Positions 1-11,959 of a stretch of DNA of 64,000 bases are shown here, one piece after another. The stretch is from Euclidia mi (taxonomy: Eukaryota; Arthropoda; Insecta; Lepidoptera; Erebidae): contig OX123188.2 in NCBI GenBank assembly GCA_944739405.2, positions 66,855,251-66,919,250 on the forward strand, written 5' to 3'. The notes below the pieces were generated by a model. It was not told where the DNA came from, searched no databases, and saw only the letters and a program-made list of their open reading frames with translations. A program made the translations under genes and the position numbers. Position 1 is the first letter of the stretch, and every line of letters starts with the position of its first letter.

Positions 1-1105
1 CTGTTCCTTGAAGCTGTGAAAAAATCAAACTTCTAAGCCTACGAAATCAAAAGATACAGCCGTTTCTGCTGCAAATTTCCGCAAATTTAAAAACTCAAAA
101 GGCAATCAAAACGTACAGGGTACTTCCCGTGAACTCAGAATCTTGAAATTTGGTACGAAGCAATGTTTTATAGCACAGATAAAGCAAAAATTCCGAAAAC
201 CGTAAATTTTTAGTTACATGATATCATAAAAATATTTTTAATAATTTTAAAGTTATTACCATTATCTCATGAACGCGTAGAGGTATTAAATTGAAATTCA
301 TATCAAATACTCAAGTCTATAATACGTTTAAGCTGTAACAAAATCAAATTTCTATGTCAACGCAATAAAAAGAAACAGCAATTTAAGCCACACATTTTCT
401 CGCAACTACTCGCAAGTGAATCAAAACCTACAGGGTACTTCCCATGAACTTAAAATCTTGAAATGTGGTACAAGGCAACTTCTTATAGCACAAATTAAGG
501 AAAAAAATCCAAAAATATAAATTTTTCGATACATCTTGTAATAAAACATTTTTTTAAATTTTAACGTTGCTACCGCTTTCCTCATAAACGCGTAGGGTTA
601 TTAAATTGAAATGCATATCAAATACTCAGATCTATAACACCATTAAGCTGTAATAAAATCAAACTTTTATGTCCACGCAATCAAAAGAAACAGCAATTTA
701 AGCATATTTTCAAACTCGCAACTACTCGCAAGGGAATCAAAACCTACAGGGTACTTCCCGTGAACTCAGAACTTTGAAATTTGGCACGAAGCAACGTCTT
801 ATAGCACAGATAAAGGAAGAATTCCTAAAACCGTAATTTTTTTGTTACATCATATAATTAAAATATTTTTAATAATTTTAAAGGTACTAACTACCCCTTT
901 CTTCAATTAAAATTGAAATTCATATCAAATGCTCAAGTCAAACCTAAAGGGTACGTCCAGTCGATCTAGAATCTTGAAATTTGGCATAAAGCACATGGGA
1001 AAAATTCGAAATCCGTAAATTTTTAGTTAGATTACATATTTTTTAAAATAATTATATATGCATACAGGTTTGTACGTAACACTCGGTGCGTGAGTCCGAC
1101 CATAA
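1..1105 (+). repeat. Tandemly amplified copy of a lepidopteran gggttccgtac-type interspersed repeat
   Basis: A block opening with 'tacagggtacttcccgtga' recurs at 114, 429, 745 and (diverged) 945, giving spacings of 315, 316 and 200 bp; the last unit is internally deleted. Each unit carries the same string of landmarks (a 'cttgaaatttgg' motif, 'cttatagcacag', a 'ccgtaaatttttagttac' stretch, then 'atcaaatactcaag'). The array ends near 1070-1103 with 'gtgcgtgagtccgac', the same end motif seen at 7811-7829. The sequence style matches a very abundant dispersed repeat of Lepidoptera; that family assignment is from memory, the tandem structure is directly visible. The array begins before base 1. Confidence 0.75.
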
Positions 1106-3534
1106 ACGCTTTTAACAAATCAGCAGCTGACTCACCTAACGTAGTCTTGGCAACATTTTCAATAAATTACTTACAACAAGTTTCTCCAATTTATTTTCTT
1201 TCTTCTAAGAATCGTTAGATATTATTACTATATGAAAATAAATATTTAGGAAACTCTTCGTTAAAAAAATGAAGTCAGAATACTGTATCTACTCACAAGC
1301 TTGCGTACTTGTGTGCGTTTGCAGAATGATAACTACAAAGAGAATGAACAGTGTTAAAAATAATATACACGCTTATACGCTGCTAATGCAATAAAAATAA
1401 CCTTAATTTTTTGCCTTGTTTTTTTATATACCAACAACCCGTCGCGGGGTCTTTGCAAACATAAAACCAACTGACTCAATAAATATCCATATAACACGGA
1501 ACAACAATATGTGGATAACACAAAGTGTTATCTAGTGTCGGGTTCAAACCTACTACACTCGGTGTAGCGTAAAGCGACGAGGCGGCCGCTTAAACTGTTA
1601 CACCGGCCTGCACTTATTTTCAGTCTAAGTCGCTCTAACTACTTACGTGCATGTTCTTACTCTAAACTTAAACCGTTATCATAGCTGGTGAGATTAACAA
1701 CATAAGTTATAAGACCGAGATTACGTGGTCAGGTTGGCATCAGTTCAATCCATGACCTTAATCATTATATTAGACTGGTGTCTAAGTAATGAGCCAACGG
1801 GTAGTATTTATTTACTCATGTGGTATTGGGCTGTAACTCTGAATGACGATTAGTCTAACTAACTGACACTGACACTTCTTTAAAACATAACAAGTGTAAC
1901 CCCTGTTTTACCCAAATCAATCTATAATAAAGAAAACGCCTCATATGCCTGGCTTGAAGAATACAAAGTGAACTGCGGAGCTAATCGATACAATACACGT
2001 AACGTGGTGCGTTAGCTGTCAGTGTTGTATTTACCTGATAGCTTTATCGTGAGCTTTTCGAATAAAAATAGAACCGCCACATTTTCCTGCTACTTTTCTT
2101 TGGCAGCGTATGGGCTAACTAAAGTAATATTACTTTTTCAATTTACGCTAATAATGAATTGCCTGTTAAGCATCATATTCGGCTTTAGGAGAGCCTCGTG
2201 TTCTCATGTTAATATAACTTCTGTTCAGAAATCAAACAAATCAAATAAGAAATATATCCAGTTCGGCTCGGGATTCCGAAATGTAACCTGTCGCGGATAC
2301 TTCACAAACTATAAATGGTTTTGGGTCGAGATACCCTTCATGTACTTGATTTTGATGTTTATAAAGTCTGTTATTCTGGTATTGGTATATTCTGGAATAT
2401 AATATTGAAAAGGAGCCAAGATTTGTTGAGCGTTGAACGTAAGAAAAGCTCCTTGAGAGCTTGACTGTGTCTCAATGTATGTAAGTACCAATTAGAAATG
2501 ACTATTACATTTGAATAAAATTTATTAATATGCTTCGCTTAATACGTCTTGAATTTATTGATAAATAAAATGATAAAACCATAATATAATAATTTTGTTA
2601 ACTATACAGATAGTTAGTAGCGCTTTCGAGTTTAGGTATTAAATGAGTGATTCGTGTAAATCAACTTTTACTTAACAGTAATGTAGAATATAAGACAATA
2701 CTCGCTATTTCAAAACTCTTGTAGTGAAGTTCGGCTACGTACCTAACTAATACTCGTAACGAGATACTTTCTTTAGTTTATGTATGTATGTAGATGTGGT
2801 CTATCCAGTACCTTAAAATGTCTGCCGTACGAGGTATAAATACTTTAATAATAATAGTAGGGATAGAAGAAAGAAGTATGTAATAATTTTTGTTAGTGTT
2901 ATCGATCAAGGTCATTCTATGACGCTCTCTGGTTACAAAATCATCTCAGTGTTTTTGTATGATATGATAAATTGAAGAACTACTCTTTATCACTATGGGA
3001 CCCATGAGCCGCACTCTTCCTTTTCTACCATCCTGCTGCATTCTGCAATGCCAACTTTGAGTCGAACTCAACTTGCGTTGATGAATGAAGAACCGTTACT
3101 AACGCAAACATATGGTTCATTTTATATGTGAATATAATATTAAGTTAGCATAGCCATTATCACGTAGACCATCACCGTGTATGGTACTCATAGTATATAT
3201 AACTCATATGAAAATATGCGAACTGATAACAGTAGAAAGTTCCGTAACTGTTTTATTAGAGCTGTTTCAGTTGGCGATTGTTGTTGCTAATTTACGAACA
3301 TTGTACATATTCACGATTAAATACATTTAATTGCCATATTTATGTGCGAATTGGCACGTTGATTTACTTTTAGCTACGGGAGATACAATGTTGTATTATG
3401 TTTAAAAATTTGTGTTTTATAGTCTGTTGTTTAGGCTTGTGGTTTAAGATTCTAATGGGTCTGGTTTAGTCGGCACGTTGAGATAAATATGGCAAATAAA
3501 ACCCTGTGGCATAATTATGTTTATGCCAATTTAG
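1106..3534. other. AT-rich non-coding stretch, no gene recognised
   Basis: No recognisable protein or RNA gene. The longest open frame (2022-2402, plus) has no recognised domain and a composition expected by chance. Small hairpins sit at 1513-1531 (gataacac/gtgttatc arms) and about 1551-1565 (ctacac/gtgtag arms). The segment about 1430-1610 is described separately as a possible SINE. Confidence 0.5.
1430..1615 (-). repeat. Possible tRNA-derived SINE, minus orientation
   Basis: Read on the minus strand this segment has a GC-rich head (about 1560-1615), then 'ggtttgaaccc' (about 1540-1550), which matches a Pol III box B except at one position, then an AT-rich body containing 'gttgttccgtgt', similar to the bodies of known moth SINEs. 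I could not find a convincing A box or target duplication, so this is a tentative call. Confidence 0.3.
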
Positions 3535-3965
3535 AACTCTGCCAGCATTCTGGGCACGCTCCCAATTGACGGCGATGTGGAGGATTTCCATGACGCCCTC
3601 GAAATTTTCTTTTCCTCTCTTTTTTATGTATTTTTAAGATTTTTTAGTTAGAAAAAACTAAAAAATGTGTGTGACGGATTAAGAATACGGAATGTCACCA
3701 CCCCATATCATCCCCTGGGTGTTGTAAGAGCCGACAGAGGGAGCATATTATGCAGAGAACAGCACTGTAAGAGAAGGAAAACTTGATACAAACCCTATAC
3801 CAACCCGTTTGGCCAGCATGGTAGAGTAGGCCAATTCCTCCTTTCAAAGGAGAGGCCTAGTCCAGCAGTGGACTGTTAAGGGCTGATGATGATGAGTTAG
3901 TTTTATTTTATGTGTAAATAGTCACTTAGCTATAGTTAGTTTTAATTTGACTGCAAATAAATACA
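3535..3965 (+). pseudogene. 3' scrap of an RLE-type LINE (same family type as 7843-10855)
   Basis: The frame at about 3540-3651 encodes a short peptide with the motif SASILGTLP followed by an acidic tail. The LINE at 7843-10585 ends in the closely similar AASLLGTLP and tail, so this is the C-terminal end of a related element, truncated at its 5' side. The 3' untranslated part is split by a nested insertion (3652-3894) and resumes at 3895-3965. Only the last 40 or so codons survive and no catalytic domain is left. Confidence 0.6.
3652..3894 (+). mobile_element. Nested RTE/SINE-type 3' tail
   Basis: Bounded by the 6-bp direct repeat 'agttag' (3646-3651 and 3895-3900), which looks like a target duplication. 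The insert ends in 'cagcagtggactgtt...gctgatgatgatga', the usual 3' end of lepidopteran RTE elements and of SINEs that borrow that tail. It has no coding capacity. It sits inside the 3' untranslated region of the RLE-type LINE scrap and is therefore younger than it. Confidence 0.6.
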
Positions 3966-4854
3966 TTTATTAAAAAAATATAGGACTACAGATGAGGCGA
4001 TAATTATCCTTACTTTTAAACAACTACGGCAGATACATAAAATTGATCGTACTTTTTAGTTTGTAGTAGCACCTTTGAATCCTTTTAAATACTTTTCATG
4101 TTAAAGATAAAGATTTCCAATTTAGTGAAGTAAAGAAAGAAAAATACGTTTCAAACCGAGAAATATTATTATTGCAACAATTGAACGACTAGTTAGTTGT
4201 TGTGAAAGTGATAATGCATTGTTATTTTGTAGATAAGACCAAATTGTTGTTGGATTAAAATTTGAAAAATATCAGTTACAATTTACAAAAAGAGAATTAA
4301 TTCACTTCACATACGGTATACGGTAGAACATACCTACCTAACTTGCGTGAGTAAGCAACGAAGCCAACTTTTCAGTGATATACAAATGTATCCACAATAC
4401 TATGTGCATTAGATAAATACCCACTAGCTTTCACTTACTAGGATAAAATTATGATTTATATAACACCACATGTAGTAAGTATAAACACGCCTCTATCAAG
4501 GGAATAATAGGAACTCATTTTACTATTGTTTGCGTGGTGTTTGTTTACAAGTTGGTGGTCAAGGCCACTCGTGTGTGTTCTTGTGCCTAAACAAACAATG
4601 AACTGTGAGGGACGGAGTCGTGAGTGATTTTGAGCGTCCCATTCCATTAAATATCGTTCAAATAACGTCCATAGGCTGGCTGTTAATACTGGACATGCAT
4701 ATGGTAATATCGAATTGTCTTTAAATATGACCTCATCTTGTTAGTTAAGTCAATTATTTATTTCGACAAATTAAAGAAACAGCTAATTGTTACTTTTTGT
4801 TACTTTTTTCAACAGCTGAATACAGTACCGTGATACTACTTTGTAGGTAGTAGA
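3966..4854. other. Non-coding, nothing recognised
   Basis: AT-rich sequence with short chance frames only. No repeat boundary, RNA gene or domain seen. Confidence 0.5.
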
Positions 4855-5170
4855 GCCTCGCTGATTTGGCCGGAATGGAGCATGAATGGGCCGGCTCGAC
4901 CGGGGCAGCACTACCCTCTCACAGAAGATCGACGTAAAGTAACAGTACCTAAAGTGTTGCGTTTCGTTCGGTGAGTGAGGTTGCCAGAGGCCCTATCCCC
5001 TATTCCTTCTCCCTTATCCCACTCCTCATCCTATCCTTTTTCCCAATCCCAAGAGGCGGCAACGCACTTGTCACTCCTGTGGTGTTGCTTGTGTCCATGG
5101 GCGGCGGTAATTGCTTACCATCAGGCAATCCGTCTGCTCGTTTGGAGCCTATTACTATAAAAAAAAAAGT
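4855..5170 (+). repeat. Lepidopteran SINE with poly(A) end
   Basis: The order 'gtgagtgaggttgccagagg', a C/T-rich stretch built from 'cccttatccc'-like words, 'ggcggcaacgcactt', 'gtgtccatgggcggcgg', 'catcaggcaatccg' and a terminal 'ctattactataaaaaaaaaa' matches, from memory, a very common moth/butterfly SINE. Small open frames across it are incidental. The left boundary is uncertain by some tens of bases. Confidence 0.65.
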
Positions 5171-7299
5171 ACCGAATTAGTCATGAACAAGTATCTACCA
5201 ATACGATGGTGTAAAATGTGCTGTACTGATATACGCATTTACTCTTATTTCCTATTATATAATGAGTAAAATAACATATACTCCAATCATCAACTTTATT
5301 TTTTGAACAAATACCATATAACAAAACTCCAAATCCAAAGCTATCTCTATATCAAGCTCTGTTCTTTATATTGCGTAAGAAGCGCAACTGCGCTTCGTTC
5401 AATACATTTTTACATAATATCGCCGGCAGAGCATCATTGCGATAAATAATATAGGTTACGATAGCTAATTATTATAGCAATATGAATAAGTTATTCTATT
5501 CACAGTTCTGCGTCTGCCGAGGAAATCAAATGTAAAAACGGACGTAGTTTTGTTACTATTGTCTAGTCACGTTCGACTTTTTCACGGTGTAGTAACTTTT
5601 CCTCAGGAAATGTACGTCCTATCGGACGCCCAGAAAGGATTATGGAACAATCATATGAGTTATATTCAATTTATTCATCGTATCCATTATAGTTTTGCGG
5701 TTCAACTGATCTGGCTTTTGCTTTCGAGTCCAGGTACACGAAAATTTGTTTAGTTTTGTCTGTATCATTTTAATTTTCTGACAATAGAAATAAGTACTTA
5801 TTTACATTTAAAACGACAACAAGTTAAATGCAAAGTTTAGAAATAGTAAGTAGTTTAAAAATTTGTTTCATATATTAAAATAAGCTTCAAGATCTATTTG
5901 CCGTAAGTGGCGGTTAAAATATTGTCTGAACCTACATACCATACAGGACCGAATATAACCTTTAACTTTGGAAACCAAAACACACATTGAAACAGAATAT
6001 GAAATGTTGATCATGACCATGTATACATGTAGAAACAAAAATTATTTGGAAACTAAATGGTTTTTAATATCTATCGGGAAATAGTTTCAGTCGGGATAAC
6101 TCGTTCATTTTCCGCTCGACGAAGGAATTTCGAGCCAATTCTATCACTTTATAATATAAATTTCTACACGTATAATATATGTGGAAGCGTCAGGAGGGCT
6201 CTCGGAGCAGTCTTCGTAGGTGTTCTCCATCGTGGGCGCAATGGCGGCAAGAGATTCAAAATAAAAGCACCAATTTACTTGTACACGCTGTATTGCTCGA
6301 ATTTATAACAATTTGGCACGAAATACAATAAAATATGGAGGATGAAACACGATTATGAATTTGTGAGCCAATAGTTTAGCACGTGCCCGCCCGGTGCAAC
6401 AGCTGTCAGAGTAATTGACGACTGTCACCGCGTTTGGCGCCACCTACTACTCTATTCGGGGTTACCCACTCTTAATTTTATTTTACTACTAATCGAGTAA
6501 TCGATTACAACCATCGGTAAATTAAGTAACGATTTCTAAGGACAACTTTATGGTTAAATTAAACCTAAAAATCATTCTTAAATAATCAGCGCGCCGTCAT
6601 ATATAATATCCTTGGCAAACTAAGGCTTTAAAAAAAAAAAAGAGAAATGTCTATGAAAAATGGCTGCGAATTTTTTTCTGTTTGGAAAAATTCACTTTTA
6701 AAATAAGTAATTTTACAACAAATAGTCCGATATTGGTCAATGGCCGATCATCATTAGACTCTATTATTAAAAAAAAATCTTACAAGCCATTAAAGACCAA
6801 AATGCAAGAAGTCTCCATGGCACCAACCAAAAATGGTTTCTAAGCTGTGACTGTGATACTTATATTATTTGATGTTCATGGCAAAAACCAGTGAAAATAT
6901 GAGGATCAGCAAATAATTGATCTTATTGGCAAATCTACCAGTTCGTTGCCTATGAAGTGCAATGTGCAGAACTTGTATGTGATGTGTGATCCAGTTTCTT
7001 GTGTTTTTCTACCTTTTTATCATTTTATAATAGACAATTTTATTTATAAGTTAAATTATAAGTCAGCGGTGACGGGACGCGACGCCGGCACCTAGGCGAC
7101 GTCCTGTCACCAGCTAAACGTCAGGTGTATGTAAATAAATAATTTGATAATTTTTAAGATATAACTAAGTTAATTATACAATATTTATGTCAGCAACAAG
7201 TGACGGCATTAGTGATGCGGATTTGAGTGCGAATCAATCTGCCACATCGTCGCAGAATAACCTAGTGCGCTGCCCAGCATGTTCCCAGGCTCGTTTTTT
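5171..7299. other. Non-coding, nothing convincing
   Basis: Several short frames without recognisable domains. A GC-rich imperfect hairpin lies at 7068-7111 (ggtgacgggacg paired with cgtcctgtcacc) in otherwise AT-rich DNA. A GC-richer patch at 6375-6465 may be a repeat end. No RNA gene or promoter could be assigned. Confidence 0.45.
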
Positions 7300-7351
7300 A
7301 GGGTTCCGTACCTAAAAGGTAAAAAACGGAACCCTATTACTAAGCCTCCGC

Positions 7352-7403
<52 letters not shown>

Positions 7404-7842
7404 ACCAGGCTGTATCTCATAAACCATGATAGCTAGAAAGCTGAAATTTTCACAAATTATGTATTTCGGTTGCTGCTATAACAACAAATACTAAAAATAA
7501 AAAAAATAAAAATATTAAGGGGGAGTCCCATACAAAAAACGTGTTTTTTTTCGTATTTTTTGCTCAAAATTACTAACTGTAACACGTAGACGCTTTAAAT
7601 TTTCATAGAATATGTAGTTGTATATTACCTTTCAAAATAAATAATTAAATTTTAAAAAAGTAAATAATAAAGGGGGGCTCCCATACAACATACGTAATTT
7701 TTAAGCAATTTGTTACTCGATCTTAATAAACAGGTAGAAACTTATAAAGTATTTAAGTACACATACAACGAACGTGACTTTCTTTTATAGATTATGGTAC
7801 GGAACCCTTCGTGCGCGAGTCCGACTCGCACTTGCCCAATTT
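7300..7842 (+). repeat. gggttccgtac-type lepidopteran repeat with (CTGT)n
   Basis: The unit has a perfect 13-bp inverted repeat near its ends: agggttccgtacc at 7300-7312 and ggtacggaaccct at 7796-7808. Inside are the (CTGT)n array, two copies of a 'gggggctcccatacaa'-like motif (about 7520 and 7675), and the terminal 'cgcgagtccgactcgcactt' before an A/T-rich end. It encodes nothing. The right edge abuts the LINE coding region, so a frame starting at 7774 merges repeat and LINE sequence; the first 25 or so codons of that frame are repeat-derived. Confidence 0.7.
7351..7403 (+). repeat. (CTGT)n microsatellite
   Basis: About 13 uninterrupted CTGT units. In this repeat family the microsatellite is a constant internal part, so it is probably part of the element rather than an independent expansion. 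Confidence 0.9.
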
Positions 7843-10585
7843 TTCAAAGATAAGCGGGGCTTGAAAGTACATTTTGGCAAAGTTCATAAAAACCAAAATG
7901 TGCTTCCTGGCCCCAGTACTATTTCACATCCTGTTCTTACTCAAATTCCTTTTTGGCAATACTTAGGTACATTAAAAAATTCAATTCCGGTTTTAAAGAG
8001 AGTTCCACGCGGTGCAAGACCATTAGTAGCTCACAATTTAGCTCAATGCATTGGTCTCGTTGTGCGTGAGAACTCCAAAACGGCTTGGGAACGGTTACTC
8101 ACCTTTCCCTATAGGATTCTACACATTCAAAGTAGCCAAGCAACATCAAAATCTTTGACAGCCCAAATTAAAGACCACTGTAATCATTCTGCTCACAATT
8201 TTGACCCTAAATTTAGTTTCCATAGATATAAGAAAACAATTTATCAATGTGTAGAATCCAAATTGAGGAAAGGTGACATTCAAGGGGTGTCTAGGTTATT
8301 GTTTAGTAGCGATGTGGTGGCGCCTTACTCTGCAGACACACTCGCAGGTCTGCAGAGTAAGCACCCAGCGCCAGCTAATGACCTCTCCTTTCCCGACATG
8401 CCGGACGAAGATTTTGACTGTCTGAATGTTTCAGCCAAGGACGTATTTGAAGCCGTCTGTTCCTTTCGAAGTGGATCCGCTGGCGGTCTCGACAGCTTAA
8501 CCTTCCAGCATTTGAAAGATCTTCTGGGTGCAAGTGCTGGAGAGGCTGGAGATGCACTTCTGAAGGCACTGACGGCTTTAACTAACCTTATGCTCTCCGG
8601 CAATGTGGCCACAGATGTCACCGACTTATTGTACGGGGCCAACTTGTGTGCTCTGCGCAAAAAAGATGGTGGCATCCGGTCCATTTCCGTAGGGTATACC
8701 TACAGACGTATGGCAGCCAAACTATGCTGTAAATATTACAGTGACATCTTGGCGGACAAATTTCAGCCAATCCAGCTTGGCTTTGGTTCCAAGGGAGGCT
8801 GTGAGGCTGCCATACATGCGCTGTCTACGTACCTTGGCTGCGGCAAAGGTGAGGTCGTTCTAAAGATTGATTTGAAGAATGCCTTCAACTCAGTGAACAG
8901 GGACACCTTGTTGACACAGGCTAAATTAGAAACTCCCAAAATTTTTAAATTCCTTTGGTAATGCTATAGACATCCATCAAAATTAATTTATAAAGACAAC
9001 GTTTTGGAATCTGCTGTTGGTTGTCAACAAGGTGACCCTCTCGGGCCAGTCATTTTTAGTTTAGCCATTCACCCAATAATAAAACAAATAAATTCAAAAT
9101 TTAACGTCTGGTATTTGGACGACGGGACCCTGGCAGGGGACGTTAACACTGTCTTACAAGACTTAGAGCTTATAAAAACTAAATTTAAAGCAATTGGCTT
9201 GGAACTAAATTCAGACAAATGTTAAATTTTTATTAATGACAATTTGGATAACCTTTCGATCTTAACAAAATTTAATTCTTTGGCGCCAAATATTAAAATC
9301 ACCAATAAATGTTCCTTCCGCCTCCTTGGGTCCCCTATTTTCGACGACGCTTTTGGATCTTTTATAGATGAAAAACTACAAAATTTCTGTGAAACTTCAG
9401 AACGGCTTTACAAAATTAATATTAATTCGGCTTTCACGATTATTCGGCAGTGCCTTTTTGTTCCAAAATTTACATATTACTTGCGGTCCTCTCCTTTTTG
9501 GAAACATTTATCCCTATTGGAAAACATTGATAATATTATTCGGCACACCTTGAGCAAAATTCTAAATCTTGGCATGAACGACCGAGTGCGGCTTCAAGCG
9601 ACTTTACTTGTTCGTTTGGGCGGCCTCGGCTTTCGCAAAATTACCGATATAAGCCTCCCAGCGTTTTTGGCCTCGGTCCACGGCACTGAGGAATTGACCA
9701 GGAAAATTCTAGAACCCACACTGGTTAATTCTGAGGTGCCGTGCAAGACTGATGCCATTAACGCTTGGAAAATGGCTTGCCCGAGCTCTGACTTACCCCG
9801 ATATCTATCCTCTCAGAGGCAATGGGACGGGCCGCTCTGTAGCAAGATGAGAGAATATATTTTAAGTACTGCATCCAGTGTTGCAGAGCGCGCCCGTTTG
9901 TTGGCTGTGGGAGAGTGGGAATCGGGGCTATGGCTTCAAGCACTTCCATCGTCCAACATAGGAACTATGTTGGACGATACAACTTTCCGCATCGCTTCTT
10001 GCCTACGCTTGGGAGCTGTTTGCAATTCTCCGCATCGCTGTCACTGCGGTGAAGCCGTCGACAGTCTTGGCCACCATGGCCTATCGTGCAGCAAGAGTGC
10101 TGGGCGTTTTTCCCGACATGCCATTTCCCGGAGTACCAGCTCATCTTGAACCGAATGGGTTGGTACGCGACGATGGGAAGAGACCAGACGGTATGTCCTT
10201 ATTACCTTGGAAGATGGGCAGGCCTCTGGTATGGGACGCGACATGCGTCGATACCCTTGCGCCATCACATCTTCCAAGCACAGCTGGATCGGCTGGCGCT
10301 GCTGCTGCATCAGCGGAGACCCTCAAACGGCGCAAATACGGAAACCTATCTGGTAATTACGTTTTTGAGCCGTTTGGGGTCGAAACGCTGGGGCCATGGG
10401 GGCCTAGTGCACGCGCTCTGTACAAAAAAATCGCTAAAAGGCTGATTGACGCTTCCCGTGACCAGAGGGCTGGTTTATATTTAGCAGAGAGAATAAGCAT
10501 TGCCATACAACGTGGCAATGCTGCCAGCCTTCTGGGCACGCTACCAGCCGACAGCGTTGCGGAGGAATTTTTTAAAGCCGCGTAG
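7843..10585 (+). pseudogene. RLE-type non-LTR retrotransposon ORF: zinc finger, RT, zinc knuckle, restriction-like endonuclease
   Basis: Would encode a single multidomain retrotransposition protein. The frame opens inside the distal half of a C2H2 finger (RGLKVHFGKVH, about 7855-7887), so the copy is 5'-truncated. RT follows: GSAGGLDSLTF (about 8473), QLGFGSKGGCEAA, motif A KIDLKNAFNS (about 8865), GCQQGDPLGPV (9022) and catalytic YLDD (9112-9123). A CHC...H...C zinc knuckle lies at 10040-10085, then RPD (10181-10189) and WDAT with a second acidic residue at 10235-10237, the PD-X(n)-D pattern of restriction-like endonucleases in R2/R4/NeSL-type LINEs. It ends GNAASLLGTLP plus tail. The frame is broken by in-frame stops at 8959-8961 and 9223-9225 and a frameshift near 10130-10149. 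A very similar C-terminal region is widespread in invertebrate genomes; the exact clade cannot be named by eye. Confidence 0.75.
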
Positions 10586-10855
10586 TTTCTATTTTGTTAT
10601 TTTTATTTATTTAGTTTTATTGGTTTAGTTTAGGATAGTTTAGTTGCATAAGTAGTTTTATTCTGTTGTATATATGTTATTTGTTACTTCAAAAATGTGT
10701 TCGTTATAAATAGGCTTTTGTAATAATTCACTGAATTTTTTTATACCATTAAAACTTGGTAGAAGTTTTGTAAAGCTATTTTATAAAGAACTTTCTTGAT
10801 GATATATAAATGAATTAAGTTCAGTTATGTGCATTTGTGAGTCTTTTGAATTAAT
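7843..10855 (+). mobile_element. RLE-type LINE copy, 5'-truncated
   Basis: Coding region to 10585, then about 270 bp of T- and A-rich 3' untranslated sequence reaching the target duplication of the BEL element at 10856. No terminal repeats. The 5' junction lies exactly where the gggttccgtac repeat ends. The BEL element inserted downstream of or into the 3' tail. Confidence 0.65.
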
Positions 10856-10860
10856 ATTAT

Positions 10861-11841
10861 TGTGGGCGCTAATATGATAGGATAAGGCTTGGAGTACTTA
10901 CAAGATGGAGCGGATTAATGGAGCGTGCGTAGGGTGTTTTCCGCGATAGCTTGAAACGGAGCAGTGTTGTCTTCCTTAGATCTTAGATGCTGGTAAGTCA
11001 CCCACAAAATCAGTCCACACACACACGACACTTTTAAATACTTTATTTTATAGATTTAGCGAAGCGAGCAGCGCGGACGCACACACTTGTTGCGGGGAGC
11101 GATTTTCGTAGGACACTGACTGGAGGGCGGGACCGGAAGGATATTATGCGAATAAGGAGAGAGTAATAACAAGATACCGATTGGTTTGGTAGTCATCATC
11201 ATCATCATCATATCAGCCAAACGACGTCCACTGCTGGACATAGGCCTCCCCCAAGGTTCTCCACACAGACCGGTCTTGAGCCGCCCGCATCCAACCTCCT
11301 CCCGCGATCTTGACAAGATCGTCGGTCCACCTTGCGGGGGGCCTACCTCTGCTGCGTCGTCCGGTACGTGGCCGCCACTCCAGAACCTTTCTGCCCCAAC
11401 GGCCATCGGTTCTTCGAGCTATGTGCCCTGCCCACTGCCACTTCAGCTTGGCTATCCGGAGAGCTATGTCGGCGACTTTGGTTCTACTGCGGATCTCCTC
11501 ATTTCTGATTCGATCTCGCAGGGAAACTCCAAGCATAGCTCTCTCCATCGCCCTCTGAGTGACCTTGAGCCTTCTGATAAGGCCCATAGTGAGCGACCAC
11601 GTCTCTGATCCGTAAGTCATCACTGGCAACACACACTGGTCAAAGACTTTCGTCTTGAGACACTGCGGGTTTGGTAGTGCTCGCGAGTTAAAAAGGAGTG
11701 AACTTGAGTAGATTATTGAGTGAATGTTGCTAGAGTAATAATATTTGTTTTTATTTGTGCGTGTTTGAGTAAATGGCTTTTTGTCGATAAATATACTAAA
11801 TTTAATTACATATTTTGGCTAATTTGATTGTGGCGCAGACA
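10861..11841 (-). repeat. 3' LTR of BEL/Pao element 1, split by an RTE
   Basis: Same sequence as the LTR at 15967-16462 once the insert at 11193-11667 is set aside. The break falls after 'ttggtttggtag', which is repeated on the far side of the insert. Confidence 0.92.
11193..11667 (-). mobile_element. 5'-truncated RTE LINE nested in the BEL LTR
   Basis: Flanked by the 10-bp direct repeat ggtttggtag (11183-11192 and 11668-11677). On the minus strand it codes for the C-terminal end of an RTE reverse transcriptase (YGSETWSL, KLKWQWAGHIARR, RGRPPARWTDDL, EAYVQQWTSFG, stop), then ends in (atg/gat)n with the usual 'cagcagtggacgtc' motif just before. The coding remnant at 11213-11667 has no stop codon until its normal end. 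There is no catalytic core in this short copy. Confidence 0.9.
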
Positions 11842-11959
11842 ACTTCCCTGGCCTAGAGGTTTCCTCTAAACTAATAATTTTGATTTAAAAATTAAGATTT
11901 TAAGTGAGTAATATAAAGTTAGAGAGTAGATAATTATAAATGAGAATTAGAGAATTTTA

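Noticed and set aside
2022..2402. 126-codon open frame
   Set aside because: No recognised domain, hydrophobic segments consistent with AT-rich chance translation, no supporting context.
7068..7111. GC-rich hairpin followed by gctaaacg, considered as a Helitron 3' end
   Set aside because: CTAA is followed by A instead of the T expected at a Helitron target, and no matching 5' end was found.
8325..8684. 119-codon minus-strand frame opposite the LINE RT
   Set aside because: Shadow of the plus-strand RT coding sequence, no domain.
10041..10539. Several frames of 60-119 codons over the LINE C-terminus
   Set aside because: Antisense or alternate-frame shadows of the endonuclease region.
11186..11608. 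140-codon plus-strand frame
   Set aside because: Antisense to the nested RTE coding end; the minus strand carries the recognisable protein.
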